Below, piece after piece: positions 26,291-37,947 of a stretch of DNA of 48,002 nt. The position numbers and the translations under genes were made by a program. Numbering within the stretch: position 1 is the stretch's first letter; each line of letters opens with the position of its first letter. The notes under the pieces are model-generated. The model was not told the DNA's origin, searched no databases, and was given only the letters and a program-made list of their open reading frames with translations. This stretch comes from Terriglobales bacterium (GTDB lineage: Bacteria > Acidobacteriota > Terriglobia > Bryobacterales > Bryobacteraceae): positions 1 through 48,002 of the forward strand of contig JAJFUV010000144.1 in the NCBI GenBank assembly GCA_021372245.1, in the 5' to 3' direction.

Positions 26291-27409
26291 TTACTGCAAC
26301 ATGCCGGGCAGTTCAATTCCGCCAAGACCGTTGCTCAGCCCACCCAGGCCCATGGACGTGTCCTGCTGCATGCCCCGGCCTCCGTTCATGCTTCCGGCGC
26401 CACTGGCCCTGGCTGCTCTCGCGGCCGCCATGCGGACCAGGAAATCGGCGTTGGACAGAAGCATGATGGCGGTCAACTGATCCGGACGCGGCTCCCTGGT
26501 ACTGGAGACGACAATCGTTTCGCCAGTCTGTATCTCTTCGATGCGGGCGCCCGGCAAGCGTTCGATCATGTGTGTGAAATCGGGCGGGCCGCCGGCGCGA
26601 TTGCCTTGCGGCATTGGTCCCGGCCCTCCCGCGCCCGACGGGAACGCGGGCATGCGCTTGAGTTGTGAATCCGGTGTGATTCTTACGGTGAGGAGCTTGC
26701 CGTCGTTCCCGCCTTTCATGACGATTACGCCAGCGGCCGCATCGGTTCGAACAACCTGGCCCGCGCGGGTAAGGAAAGTGCCGAAGACGACCTCTTCGGC
26801 CTGCACGGAACTTCCGTCGGCGCTCTTTGTGCCGCGCGCGCGCAACTGATCGCCCACGGCCACCGCATTAACGCTGCTGATTTTGGCATCGGCAAATTTC
26901 ACCGACCCGGGAGCGTACTGCCGGAAGACCGTCTTCGGGCCGGCGGCAACGGTCACATGGGACTCGCCGGTCATCGAATGCATGCGAAGAACGATCGTTC
27001 CGTCCTTCTTGTTGTCGACGATGCCTGCCGCGCCGCGCGCCTGCCAGTCCTCCCGATCGGCTTCATTGCGCGATGAGATGGACTGCGCCGACATCACGAC
27101 GACGCGCCGCGCCGTCACGCCATCGGCCGCGAGCGTGATCAGTACACGGTCGCCCGGCGAAACACTGGATATCTCCACCACTTGCGCATTGCGCAGATTT
27201 CGCTCGCCGGGTGCCACTTTGCGAAACTCGGTGGTGGCGTCGAGTTTGGCGGTGGACTCCCGGCCTTTGTCGTCTTTGACCTGAATTTCAAGAGGTTCCG
27301 CGCGGATGGCAACCACGGTGCCTACTACGTTCGAAGGGCGGGCCGCCTGCGCGTCAAGGATGGAACTCGCGGTCCACATCATCGCCGCGAACAGGATTAT
27401 TCTCTTCAT
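26291..27409 (-). CDS. DUF5666-like secreted protein
   Basis: A 372-residue protein with signal peptide MKRIILFAAMMWTASSILDAQA. It contains several small beta-barrel-like repeats with the pattern VVGTVVAIRAEPLEIQVKDD, AGIVDNKKDGTIVLRMHS and AGQVVRTDAAAGVIVMKGG, each followed by a charged KVAPGE/YAPGSVKF segment. This resembles DUF5666 proteins. The C-terminus is Gly/Met-rich (GSMNGGRGMQQ, LGGLSNGLGG), with another Gly/Pro stretch near residue 260. The ATG at 27409 begins the signal peptide; the frame stays open for 54 codons upstream, but that stretch has no signal and crosses the divergent promoter. First gene of the operon with the TonB receptor and the small secreted protein. Confidence 0.78.
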   Translation of the reverse strand: MKRIILFAAMMWTASSILDAQAARPSNVVGTVVAIRAEPLEIQVKDDKGRESTAKLDATTEFRKVAPGERNLRNAQVVEISSVSPGDRVLITLAADGVTARRVVVMSAQSISSRNEADREDWQARGAAGIVDNKKDGTIVLRMHSMTGESHVTVAAGPKTVFRQYAPGSVKFADAKISSVNAVAVGDQLRARGTKSADGSSVQAEEVVFGTFLTRAGQVVRTDAAAGVIVMKGGNDGKLLTVRITPDSQLKRMPAFPSGAGGPGPMPQGNRAGGPPDFTHMIERLPGARIEEIQTGETIVVSSTREPRPDQLTAIMLLSNADFLVRMAAARAARASGAGSMNGGRGMQQDTSMGLGGLSNGLGGIELPGMLQ

Positions 27410-27484
27410 CAAATCTATAAGACGTTTTGAGACGGGCGGCTCAGTATAAAGCTGTGCGAACTGCGTTTCGTTTACGTTAAGAAG

Positions 27485-27502
27485 TGTAAAAGCCCCTTTA
27501 CA
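27485..27502. promoter_or_regulatory. Inverted repeat TGTAAA-N6-TTTACA in divergent gap
   Basis: Perfect 6-bp arms separated by 6 bp lie in the 149-bp gap between the DUF5666-like gene (minus) and the second TonB-receptor gene (plus). A further TTTAC copy sits just upstream at about 27470. The geometry is that of a dimeric helix-turn-helix repressor or activator site. No regulator gene is adjacent. Confidence 0.4.
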
Positions 27503-27545
27503 TCGGTACCTCCGGCGGAAAACGGTGCGTCCCAACGGACTTGCC

Positions 27546-27553
27546 AAGGAGGT
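27546..27553 (+). promoter_or_regulatory. Perfect Shine-Dalgarno AAGGAGGT
   Basis: The full anti-16S complement stands 5 bases before the ATG at 27559 and fixes that start. It is the strongest ribosome site in the window on the plus strand and suggests high expression of the receptor. Confidence 0.85.
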
Positions 27554-27558
27554 AGCTG

Positions 27559-30500
27559 ATGCACAGAACACGTGTGTTGTTTTTCGTAATCTGCCTGTTT
27601 CTGCTCATCCCATGTCTTTCGGCGCAGGAGGTGGCGCGGCTTGTCGTCATGGTGTGGGACCCCACGAGCGCGGCGGTGCCGCAGGCGAAGATCATCCTGC
27701 TTGACAAGCAGCGTGGAACACAAAGAACTGGCATGACCAATGAGACGGGTACGCTGCTGCTGGAAGGCATGCCGCCCGGAGAGTATCAGCTTGAAGTGGA
27801 GAAGGTCGGATTCAACAAGCTGGTGCTGAACACCGTGAATCTGCACGCGCGGGATCTGCAGTCGCTTCAACTGACGCTGCAGGTGGCGGCGGCGCAGGCG
27901 ACCGTGGTGAATGTCACGGCTGTGGTGGAAGGCGTGCTGACGGACACTTCCACCGGCGCGGTGATGAGCGGCAACTACGCGCAGAACCTGCCGCTGGCAA
28001 GCCGCACCGTGCAGTCGCTGCTGCTATTGACCCCCGGCATCCTTTCGGTGACGAGCGGAACAGGCGATAGCGGCATTCACGCCAACGGGTTGCGCTCAAA
28101 CACCAACTACTTCATGATCGACGGCACCAGCGCCAACGCGGGCCCCACCATTGCGAGCCTGAACATGGACATGGGTGGTCCGATGGGCGGGCCTGGCCGC
28201 GGCCCCGGCGGCGGCTCCGGCATTTCCGGCGGTTCGAACGACAACGGCAGCTTGTTCCTGCCCATGGATGCGGTGCAGGAGGTGCGCGTGCAGACTTCGA
28301 CGTTCGCGCCGGAGTTCGGCCGCTCGCCCGGCGCACAGGTGTCCATCTTGAGCCGCAGCGGCACCAACACCATGCACGGCTCGGCGTACGAGTATTTGCG
28401 CAACGAGAGGATGAACGCGAACGACTGGTTCGCCAATTCCACCGGTTTCGACCGTCAGAAGATGCGGCAGAACAACTATGGAGCTTCGCTGGGCGGCGCC
28501 CTCAAGCCGGGCAGGATGTTCTACTTCGGCTCTTACGAAATGTTGGATTACTGGCAGCCCTCGACAGCCATCGACAGTGTCCCCAGCCTGGCCACGCGCG
28601 CGAGCGCTTCCAGCAAGTTCCTGCCGTATCTGAACGCGTTTCAAGTGCCCAACGGCCCCGACCTCACCTACGGCGCGGCCCAGTTCTTCGGCGTCTACTC
28701 GAGCCCGAACACCAGCCGGAGCGGAACGCTCCGGCTCGACCGTACGTTCCGCAAGAGCCTGGCCACGTTTCTACGATACAGCTACACCTCGTCCAACACG
28801 GAGTCTCGCGGCGGAGGCGGAGTTTCCACTTCGGCCATGTTGACCAAATCCAACTTCAAGTCACAGTCCCTGATCGGGGGTATGACCTGGAACGGCGGCG
28901 ACGACGCGGTGAACGACTTGCGGATCAACGTGACGCGCTCGACGTTCCTGTCGAACTCGGCTTTGGACAATTTCGGCGGAGCCGTTGTTCCGGCCGACTC
29001 GGCGCTGTTTCCCAGCGGTGTCGACTCGACTCTCGGTTCGGCCTCGATCTACGTCGTCGGAATGGGCGGCTTCTCCAAGGGGCAGCGCTCCCAGAACACG
29101 CAGAACCAAATAAACCTGGTCTTCAACCAATCCGTGTCCGACACCGTGCATCAGGCCAAAGCCGGTTTCGACTACCGCGTCCAGTTGGACCACCACCGCT
29201 TCAAAACGTACAGCAACACGGTGTCGTTCGCGGGACTTACCGGCGAGACAGGCGCGCTGCTTTCCGGTTACGCCACCAACGCCATCGTGACCGCGGGCAA
29301 AGCGGATCGCTATCCGATGTACCAGAACTTCTCTTTCTACATCCAGGACACCTTCAAGGCTTCCAAGCGCAACACGGTCACATACGGCTTACGGTGGGAC
29401 GTGAACCCCGCGCCGAGTACCTATAACAGCGATAAGCCGGCCGGCCTGGATTACAGCAATAGCATCGTCGACGCGGGGCCGCTGTATAAGACCAAGTGGT
29501 TCAACCTGGCGCCGCGCATCGGGTGGACGCGGCTGATCAGCGACCGCCCCAACCGCGAGCTGGTCTTCCGCACCGGCGCCGGTATCTTCTACGACATCGG
29601 CTACGGTTCGAGCACCGCGACTTTCAACGGACCGCCGTTCGCCAACAGCACCATTCTCAACAACACCCGCGACAGCAAAGTCAGCTTCCCGCTGACATCG
29701 AGCAACCTGACCGCGCCCAGTCTGCCGGCAACGAAACCTTACGGCCAGGTCGCCTCCGCGGATTCTCTGTTGCAGGCGCCGCTGGTCTACCAGTGGAACG
29801 CGACCGTGGAGCACCGCCTGGGAATGGGGCACATGGTGAGCGTGGGATACGTAGGCAATGCCGGGCGGCGCCTGCTGCTGCAGCAGACCAGCCCGTCTTT
29901 TGAGAAGACCGAGTATTACATGCTCATGGTCACCAACAACGGCGCGGCTTCGGACTATCACGGCCTGCAAGTCCAGTACCGGCGCGCGCTGGCGAGGCGC
30001 ATTCAAGCGCAGGTCAGTTACACCTGGAGCCACTCGCTCGACAGCGCTTCGAGCGACACCAGCATGGGCGGTTTCGCGCTGATGCGAGGCGCGGACCGCG
30101 GCTCGTCCGACTACGATGCCCGCCACGTGCTGAACGCGTCGGCCAGCGTGCAGTTGCCCGCCCCAAAGATCGCGCCGTTGCGCTGGGCGTTCGGCGGATG
30201 GTCCACCGACTACATGTTCAATGCTCGCACCGGCCTGCCTTTCGACGTCCGCAGCATGACCCTGATGACCATCGGGGCCGACACCGACGATGACGGCGAA
30301 GACGATGAATACCGCCAGATGTATTCGCAAGTGCGGCCGAACTACCTCGGCGGGCCGGTGTGGATCGCCGACACCAATGCCCCCGGCGGCAAGAAACTCA
30401 ACCTGGCCGCCTTTGCGGACCCCGATGAGGGCTACATGGGCAACCTGGGACGCAACGCGATCCGGGGATTCAGCGCCGCCGAGTTGGGCGTCTCCCTGCG

Positions 30501-30732
30501 GCGCCAGATCAACATCACTGAGAGATTCAACCTGCAGATTCGCGCCGAGGCTTTCAACGTCTTCAACAGCCCAAACTACGCCAATCCCGATCCGTACGAA
30601 GGAGCCAATCTTATCAGCCCGAACTTCGGCGTTGTGACGCGCATGTTGAACCGCTCTTACGGTGGCGCCACCTCGTCCTATCAGATGGGTGGACCGCGCT
30701 CGGCGCAGGTGTCGTTGCGGCTTCAGTTCTGA
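27559..30732 (+). CDS. TonB-dependent receptor with carboxypeptidase-regulatory-like domain
   Basis: A 1057-residue outer-membrane receptor. Signal peptide about 1-22. Regulatory-like beta-sandwich at about 25-115 (VWDPTSAAVPQAKIILLDKQ, MPPGEYQLEVEKVGF). Plug at about 130-300, with NLPLASRTVQSLLLLTPGI, HANGLRSNTNYFMIDGTS and VSILSRSGTNTMHGSAYEYL. A long barrel ends in QVSLRLQF. This layout is the common Oar-like/TonB receptor of Acidobacteriota. A Gly/Pro/Met-rich insert (GGPMGGPGRGPGGGSG) lies in the plug at about residues 204-225. It is divergent from the operon with the other receptor and unlike it in sequence. The substrate cannot be inferred. Confidence 0.92.
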   Translation: MHRTRVLFFVICLFLLIPCLSAQEVARLVVMVWDPTSAAVPQAKIILLDKQRGTQRTGMTNETGTLLLEGMPPGEYQLEVEKVGFNKLVLNTVNLHARDLQSLQLTLQVAAAQATVVNVTAVVEGVLTDTSTGAVMSGNYAQNLPLASRTVQSLLLLTPGILSVTSGTGDSGIHANGLRSNTNYFMIDGTSANAGPTIASLNMDMGGPMGGPGRGPGGGSGISGGSNDNGSLFLPMDAVQEVRVQTSTFAPEFGRSPGAQVSILSRSGTNTMHGSAYEYLRNERMNANDWFANSTGFDRQKMRQNNYGASLGGALKPGRMFYFGSYEMLDYWQPSTAIDSVPSLATRASASSKFLPYLNAFQVPNGPDLTYGAAQFFGVYSSPNTSRSGTLRLDRTFRKSLATFLRYSYTSSNTESRGGGGVSTSAMLTKSNFKSQSLIGGMTWNGGDDAVNDLRINVTRSTFLSNSALDNFGGAVVPADSALFPSGVDSTLGSASIYVVGMGGFSKGQRSQNTQNQINLVFNQSVSDTVHQAKAGFDYRVQLDHHRFKTYSNTVSFAGLTGETGALLSGYATNAIVTAGKADRYPMYQNFSFYIQDTFKASKRNTVTYGLRWDVNPAPSTYNSDKPAGLDYSNSIVDAGPLYKTKWFNLAPRIGWTRLISDRPNRELVFRTGAGIFYDIGYGSSTATFNGPPFANSTILNNTRDSKVSFPLTSSNLTAPSLPATKPYGQVASADSLLQAPLVYQWNATVEHRLGMGHMVSVGYVGNAGRRLLLQQTSPSFEKTEYYMLMVTNNGAASDYHGLQVQYRRALARRIQAQVSYTWSHSLDSASSDTSMGGFALMRGADRGSSDYDARHVLNASASVQLPAPKIAPLRWAFGGWSTDYMFNARTGLPFDVRSMTLMTIGADTDDDGEDDEYRQMYSQVRPNYLGGPVWIADTNAPGGKKLNLAAFADPDEGYMGNLGRNAIRGFSAAELGVSLRRQINITERFNLQIRAEAFNVFNSPNYANPDPYEGANLISPNFGVVTRMLNRSYGGATSSYQMGGPRSAQVSLRLQF

Positions 30733-30775
30733 CAAGGCGCCCGGCGCGGCGTGCTACTTTTGGGAGGGTGAACTC

Positions 30776-31600
30776 ATGCGGACACTCTCCCTGCTGTTTG
30801 CGGCTGCGATGATCGTCCCCGCAGCGAACATTGAAGTCCAGGGGCATCGCGGCGCGCGCACCGTGCGGCCCGAAAACACGCTGGCGGCGTTCAATTACGC
30901 CATCCAGGCCGGCGCCGATGTCCTGGAAATGGATATTCGGGTCACCAAAGATGGCGTCGTGGTGGTTTCGCACGACGGCGATCTGAAGCCGCCCGTTTGC
31001 AGCGGCCCGGAACCCAAGGCCGACATCCGGCAGCTCACTTTGAAGCAGGTGAAACAGTGGGACTGCGGCAGTTTGCGTAACCCGGCTTTCCCGCGCCAGG
31101 AGCTGTCGCCGGGCGAACGCATCCCCACGCTCGATGAAGTGCTCGCGCTGGCGCCCCAAGGCAAATTCCGTTTCAATATCGAAACCAAGGTGGACAAGAG
31201 CAGCCCGTCAGAGCTTAGTGAAATGGTCAAGCTGCTCGCCAACGCCATTCGCAAGCACCATCTGGAATCGCGCGCCAACATTCAGTCGTTCGATTTCCGC
31301 ACTCTGCACGAAATGAAGAAGCTGCTGCCCGAGCTGCCGCGCGCCGCGCTTTACAGCGGCGCCCCGCGAGAGTTCATCGAGATCGCCCGCGAGGCCGATG
31401 CCGGAATCGTCTCGCCGCACTATTCGCTGGTGACCAAAGCGCAAGTGGAAGCGTCGCATCGCGCCGGGCTGAAGGTGATCGCCTGGACCGCCAACGACGA
31501 GAAAGTGTGGGTGGACCTGGTGGCTGCGGGCGTCGACGGCATCATCACGGACGATCCCGCCGGACTGGTCGCTTACCTGAAGGCGCGCGGGCTGCGGTAG
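30776..31600 (+). CDS. Secreted glycerophosphodiester phosphodiesterase
   Basis: A 274-residue enzyme of the GDPD family, a TIM barrel that hydrolyses glycerophosphodiesters to glycerol-3-phosphate and an alcohol. Visible motifs are HRGARTVRPENTLAAF (His-Arg-Gly plus Glu-Asn), EMDIRVTKDGVVVVSHDGDL (Glu, Asp and catalytic His) and NIETKVD. The C-terminus GLKVIAWTANDEKVWVDLVA and GVDGIITDDP is also typical. A signal peptide MRTLSLLFAAAMIVPAA sends it to the periplasm. The ATG at 30776 follows GGGAGGGTG and starts the signal; an upstream in-frame ATG lies inside the receptor gene and is rejected. Confidence 0.93.
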   Translation: MRTLSLLFAAAMIVPAANIEVQGHRGARTVRPENTLAAFNYAIQAGADVLEMDIRVTKDGVVVVSHDGDLKPPVCSGPEPKADIRQLTLKQVKQWDCGSLRNPAFPRQELSPGERIPTLDEVLALAPQGKFRFNIETKVDKSSPSELSEMVKLLANAIRKHHLESRANIQSFDFRTLHEMKKLLPELPRAALYSGAPREFIEIAREADAGIVSPHYSLVTKAQVEASHRAGLKVIAWTANDEKVWVDLVAAGVDGIITDDPAGLVAYLKARGLR

Positions 31601-31610
31601 TAAGCCGGGT

Positions 31611-31616
31611 TACAAT
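31611..31616 (+). promoter_or_regulatory. Candidate -10 (TACAAT) for tRNA-Arg
   Basis: TACAAT lies 9 bases before the first base of the mature tRNA, which fits initiation just ahead of the tRNA. No -35 match is found at the normal spacing. Confidence 0.45.
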
Positions 31617-31625
31617 GAACTGAGT

Positions 31626-31703
31626 GGGGACGTAGCTCAGTATGGATAGAGCGGCCGCCTCCTAAGCGGCAGGTCGGCAGTTCGAATCTGCCCGTCCCTA
31701 CCA
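31626..31703 (+). tRNA. tRNA-Arg (anticodon CCT)
   Basis: A complete cloverleaf can be drawn. The acceptor stem GGGGACG pairs with CGTCCCT (first pair G-U), the D-stem is GCTC/GAGC, and the anticodon stem is GCCGC/GCGGC around loop CTCCTAA. The anticodon CCT is at 31661-31663. The variable loop is AGGTC, the T-arm is GGCAG-TTCGAAT-CTGCC, and the discriminator base is A. The CCA end is encoded in the gene (31701-31703). It reads AGG codons. Confidence 0.96.
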
Positions 31704-31719
31704 TCAGACTGGAACCAAC

Positions 31720-31911
31720 TTGCGGAAACTACTGCGCCCCTTTAGTGGCATTTTGTTGGTCATCCTCGGCGTGCTGGGACTGATATTGCCCATCATGCCC
31801 GGATGGGTTTTCCTCATTCCCGGCCTGATCATTCTGGCCGACTATTTCCCGCCCATCAAGCGCCTGGTCGACTGGGCCAAGGCCAAAGCACACTCGCATC
31901 CGAAATGGTAG
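31720..31911 (+). CDS. Small PGPGW-type membrane protein
   Basis: A 63-residue protein with two hydrophobic stretches around ILPIMPGWVFLIPGLIILAD, matching the PGPGW family of small putative transmembrane proteins. A TTG codon 16 bases after the tRNA is the only plausible start, with GGAACC as a weak ribosome site. A Lys-rich C-terminus (KRLVDWAKAKAHSHPKW) is predicted cytoplasmic. Function unknown. The tiny gap suggests it is transcribed together with tRNA-Arg or from a promoter inside the tRNA gene. Confidence 0.75.
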   Translation: MRKLLRPFSGILLVILGVLGLILPIMPGWVFLIPGLIILADYFPPIKRLVDWAKAKAHSHPKW

Positions 31912-31953
31912 CCTGAACTTTACCTCGCCGCCCGTCGGCGAGCGGAGGCTCCC

Positions 31954-34137
31954 GTGACCAGATACCTGTCGGCGCTTTTCTTCTCGATTGCCATCCTATC
32001 CGCCGCGGAGTACCGCGACGCGGCCGTGCGCGGCGGTCCGGAGCCGGGTGTGCGTTTCAGTTCCGGCCTGACCGTCTGCGACGAAGCCTTGCGCAACGGC
32101 CACTGGGTGAACCGCTACTGGCTCTCGACGGGCATGATTAAGCCCGAATTCCACCTGGAAGGCGAGAAGCGCTCCTTCGAAGGCCAGCCCATGGACGCTT
32201 TCGAGTTGGGCATGGAAGGACAGGATCTCGGCGGCAGTTGGCGCTGGGTGAAGGCCGGTAAGCGCGAGGTGAAAGCGCCCGACGGATTGCTGGTGACGGT
32301 GGAGCTGGCCAGCGCATCGCGGCCCATCACCGTCAAGGTACACACGTTGCTTTCCGGCGGCCCGGTGCTGGTGCGCTGGCTCGAAATCACCAACACCGGC
32401 GCGAAGCCGACCGCCATCACGCGCGTTTCGCCCTGGTCCGGCATCATCTGGAACACCGCGCAGTACCGCGAACGCGTGGCCAAACAGGGCGAGCCGGTGT
32501 TCGAGTTCGCCTACGCCGAGCGCCAGGAATGGGGTTTCGAAGGCGCGTGGCGTTTCGCGCCGGTGGTGAACTCGACCCGCGCCGTCTCCGGCACGCGCGG
32601 CAAGTCCGGATGGGGGCATCCCACGTTCTTCGCGCGCAATCGCGCCATCGGCGAGTGGTTCGTCGCCTCTCTGGGCTGGAGCGGCAACTGGACCTACCAT
32701 CTGACGGGAAGCCAGGACGAGCAGCGTGACCGGGCGCGCCTGTTCTTCGACATGGGGCCGAGCGCAGTTGATCCCGTGCTGCGCGTCGTCGCGCCGGGCG
32801 AAACCGTGAAGAGCCCCGAAACCCACGTGCTGCTGATGCGCGCGGACTTCGACGGCGTGGTCCAGGCGCTGCACGAACACGTGCGGCGCAACGTGCTGCC
32901 GCCGCCCATCCCGGGGCGCGAGTACCAGGTTGAATCCAACCACCGCGGCTACATCGTCGATCACGAAGACGAAGCCGGATTGAAGCGGGAGATCGACATG
33001 GCCGCCGATGCCGGCGCCGAGGAGTTCCTGATCGACGCCGGATGGTATGGTCCAGAGCCCAACCGCTGGGGCCAGAACGTGGGCGACTGGTACGCCGGCA
33101 AGTGGCTGCCCAACGACCTCAACCCCGTGCGCGAGTACGCGCGCTCGAAGGGGTTGCTTTTCGGCCTGTGGGTGGAGATCGAGAGCGTCGGCTCGGCCTC
33201 CACGCTGCGCCAGAAGCACCCGGACTGGATTCTCACGCGGGACGGCAGGCCGGTCTCAGGCGGCCGGCAACTGGATCTGGCGAACCCGGAAGTGGCCAAG
33301 TGGATGGAATCCGAGATCGTGCGCATCATCGAGAAGTACGACCTCGACATGTTCCGCATTGATTACAACAACGCGATGGAAGCGGGCGGCAACCGCGTCA
33401 AGGACGGCTTTGTCGAGAACACCGTGTGGCGTCACGTGGAAACGCTGTACGGGATTTTCGACCGTGTGCGGGCGCGCTTCCCCCGCGTCATCTTCCAGAA
33501 CTGCTCGGGCGGTGGCGGGCGCCTGGATCTGGGCATCATGCGCCGTTTCCACAACACCGAGCTTTCGGACTGGATGCGCGGGCCGCGCGGCCTGAAAATC
33601 CTCAATGGCATGACCTGGATTCTGCCGCCGGAGATTCTGCTGCGTACGTTCGGCACCGAAGTCGGCGAGCACGCCAGCGACGGCGATGTCGACCAGCAGC
33701 TGCGTACCGTTATGTTGAGCCGGCCGATTTTTCGCGGCATCAGCCCCAGCAAAGAGGAGTTCAATCCGATTCTGCGCGCGCGCATCCGCGAGTCGGTAGA
33801 CCAGTTCAAGCGCGTGGTCCGGCCCATCATGGTAGGCAGCCGCGTCTACCATCACACACCGTTGCTGCCGATTGCGGAACCCTCGCCGTGGCTGGTGCTC
33901 GAATACGCCACACCGGATTCCTCGCGAGCCGTGGCGGGTCTGTTCCGCACTGCAGAGAGCGGCCCTGCCACCTACGTCTTCAAGCCGAGAGGCCTTGACC
34001 TGGGCCGGACGTACCTGGTGACGTTCTCCAACTCGGGCCAGAAAGTGGAGCTAACCGGCGCGCGGCTGATGGACGGCATCCCCGTCCGCCTGGAAGCCGC
34101 CATGACTTCGGAGATGCTCCTCTTCGAAAGGCGATAG
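31954..34137 (+). CDS. Secreted GH36-family alpha-galactosidase-like glycosidase
   Basis: A 727-residue glycoside hydrolase of the GH36/melibiase type. Signal peptide about 1-17. An N-terminal beta-supersandwich covers about 20-330. The catalytic TIM barrel follows, with EEFLIDAGWYGPEPNRWG, GLLFGLWVEIE and the nucleophile Asp470 in DMFRIDYNN. The acid/base Asp539 is in ELSDWMRG, after the family segment QNCSGGGGRLDLGIM. The 69-residue spacing of the two Asp residues fits GH36 enzymes. A C-terminal beta domain closes the chain. It starts at a GTG with AGCGGAGG upstream. Likely cleaves terminal alpha-galactosides outside the cytoplasm; the exact sugar is not shown by the sequence. Confidence 0.88.
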   Translation: MTRYLSALFFSIAILSAAEYRDAAVRGGPEPGVRFSSGLTVCDEALRNGHWVNRYWLSTGMIKPEFHLEGEKRSFEGQPMDAFELGMEGQDLGGSWRWVKAGKREVKAPDGLLVTVELASASRPITVKVHTLLSGGPVLVRWLEITNTGAKPTAITRVSPWSGIIWNTAQYRERVAKQGEPVFEFAYAERQEWGFEGAWRFAPVVNSTRAVSGTRGKSGWGHPTFFARNRAIGEWFVASLGWSGNWTYHLTGSQDEQRDRARLFFDMGPSAVDPVLRVVAPGETVKSPETHVLLMRADFDGVVQALHEHVRRNVLPPPIPGREYQVESNHRGYIVDHEDEAGLKREIDMAADAGAEEFLIDAGWYGPEPNRWGQNVGDWYAGKWLPNDLNPVREYARSKGLLFGLWVEIESVGSASTLRQKHPDWILTRDGRPVSGGRQLDLANPEVAKWMESEIVRIIEKYDLDMFRIDYNNAMEAGGNRVKDGFVENTVWRHVETLYGIFDRVRARFPRVIFQNCSGGGGRLDLGIMRRFHNTELSDWMRGPRGLKILNGMTWILPPEILLRTFGTEVGEHASDGDVDQQLRTVMLSRPIFRGISPSKEEFNPILRARIRESVDQFKRVVRPIMVGSRVYHHTPLLPIAEPSPWLVLEYATPDSSRAVAGLFRTAESGPATYVFKPRGLDLGRTYLVTFSNSGQKVELTGARLMDGIPVRLEAAMTSEMLLFERR

Positions 34138-34228
34138 CGATCTGGCCTGAAAATCGCTTAACCGGGAGCCGGCCGCCAGAGTCGCGTAGAATGGAAACTA
34201 GGCGTATTTTTCACTCCGGCCGTCCATC

Positions 34229-36987
<2,759 letters not shown>

Positions 36988-36991
<4 letters not shown>

Positions 36992-37947
36992 GCATATACA
37001 AAGAACGGCCCATCGAGTTCAATGCCCTGCACACCGTGCCCCTGGCGAGCCGCGGCGGGAAGGTGCGCGTGGAGGCGTTCGGGCACGCGTACTGCAAAGG
37101 GTCGGGCATCAACGGTTGGCTTGATTCGCTCCCGAATCTTCTCGCGGCGAACGATTTTCGCGCCCTGATCGATGCACTGGTACGGGCCCGCGCCGCCGGC
37201 AAGCCCATTCTGTGGGGCTTGGGCGGACACGTGATCAAGTGCGGCCTCGCACCCGTGCTGATCGGCCTGATGGAGAACGGTTACGCGACGGGCTTCTGCA
37301 TGAACGGAGCCGCGGCCATTCACGATTTTGAAATTGCGCTAGCCGGATGGACCAGCGAGGACGTCGAGGCGGCGCTGCCGGAAGGCCGCTTCGGCGTCGC
37401 CGAGGAGACCGGGCGGGAGATGAGCTTGGCTATTGCGAGCGCCGCCGCGAACGATCTGGGCGCGGGCGAAGCATTCGGGCGGGCGCTCGGCGCGCCGGGC
37501 GCGGCACCGCACGCCGATGCGAGCTTGTTGGCGGCCGCCTATCGCCGCCGCGTTCCGGTGACGGTGCACGTCGCTATCGGTACGGACACCTTGCACATCT
37601 ATCCGCGGTTGGACGCCAGCGCGCTGGGCGCCGCCACGCACCGTGATTTCCGCTTGTTCTGCACTCTGATCGAGTCACTCGACGAAGGTGGTGTGTACCT
37701 GAACGTGGGCAGCGCGGTGATCTTGCCCGAAGTGTTCCTGAAGGCCGTGACGGCCGTACGGAACCTGGGCCGCCCACTCAAGGACTTCACTACGGTAAAC
37801 TTCGATTTTCTGGATCATTACCGGCCGCGCGTCAACGTCGTCCAACGGCCGCACGCCGGCGCGGGAGGCCGGGGCATAGCCCTGCGGGGCCACCATGAGC
37901 TGATGCTGCCGCTGGTCGCGGCGGCCTTGCTGGAACGGGAAGGATGA
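36988..37947 (+). CDS. Deoxyhypusine synthase-like protein
   Basis: A 319-residue protein with the layout of the deoxyhypusine synthase superfamily. It has a Rossmann-like core with [20 protein letters not shown] and [18 protein letters not shown], then [34 protein letters not shown] and a C-terminal [16 protein letters not shown]. Aligned by eye to human deoxyhypusine synthase, the catalytic lysine position (WGK in the human protein) appears to hold His or another residue, not Lys. If so, it is not a normal deoxyhypusine synthase; bacteria also lack the eIF5A substrate. True enzymes use NAD and spermidine. It overlaps uvrA and the CPBP gene by 4 bases each and lies two genes before mtnA, which suggests polyamine or sulfur-salvage chemistry. 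Confidence 0.7.

Noticed and set aside
27410..27571. 54-codon N-terminal extension of the DUF5666-like protein
   Set aside because: The extension lacks a ribosome site and covers the divergent promoter and palindrome; the signal peptide begins at the ATG at 27409.
30662..30775. Upstream start for the glycerophosphodiesterase
   Set aside because: It lies inside the receptor gene and would bury the signal peptide; the ATG at 30776 has a good ribosome site.
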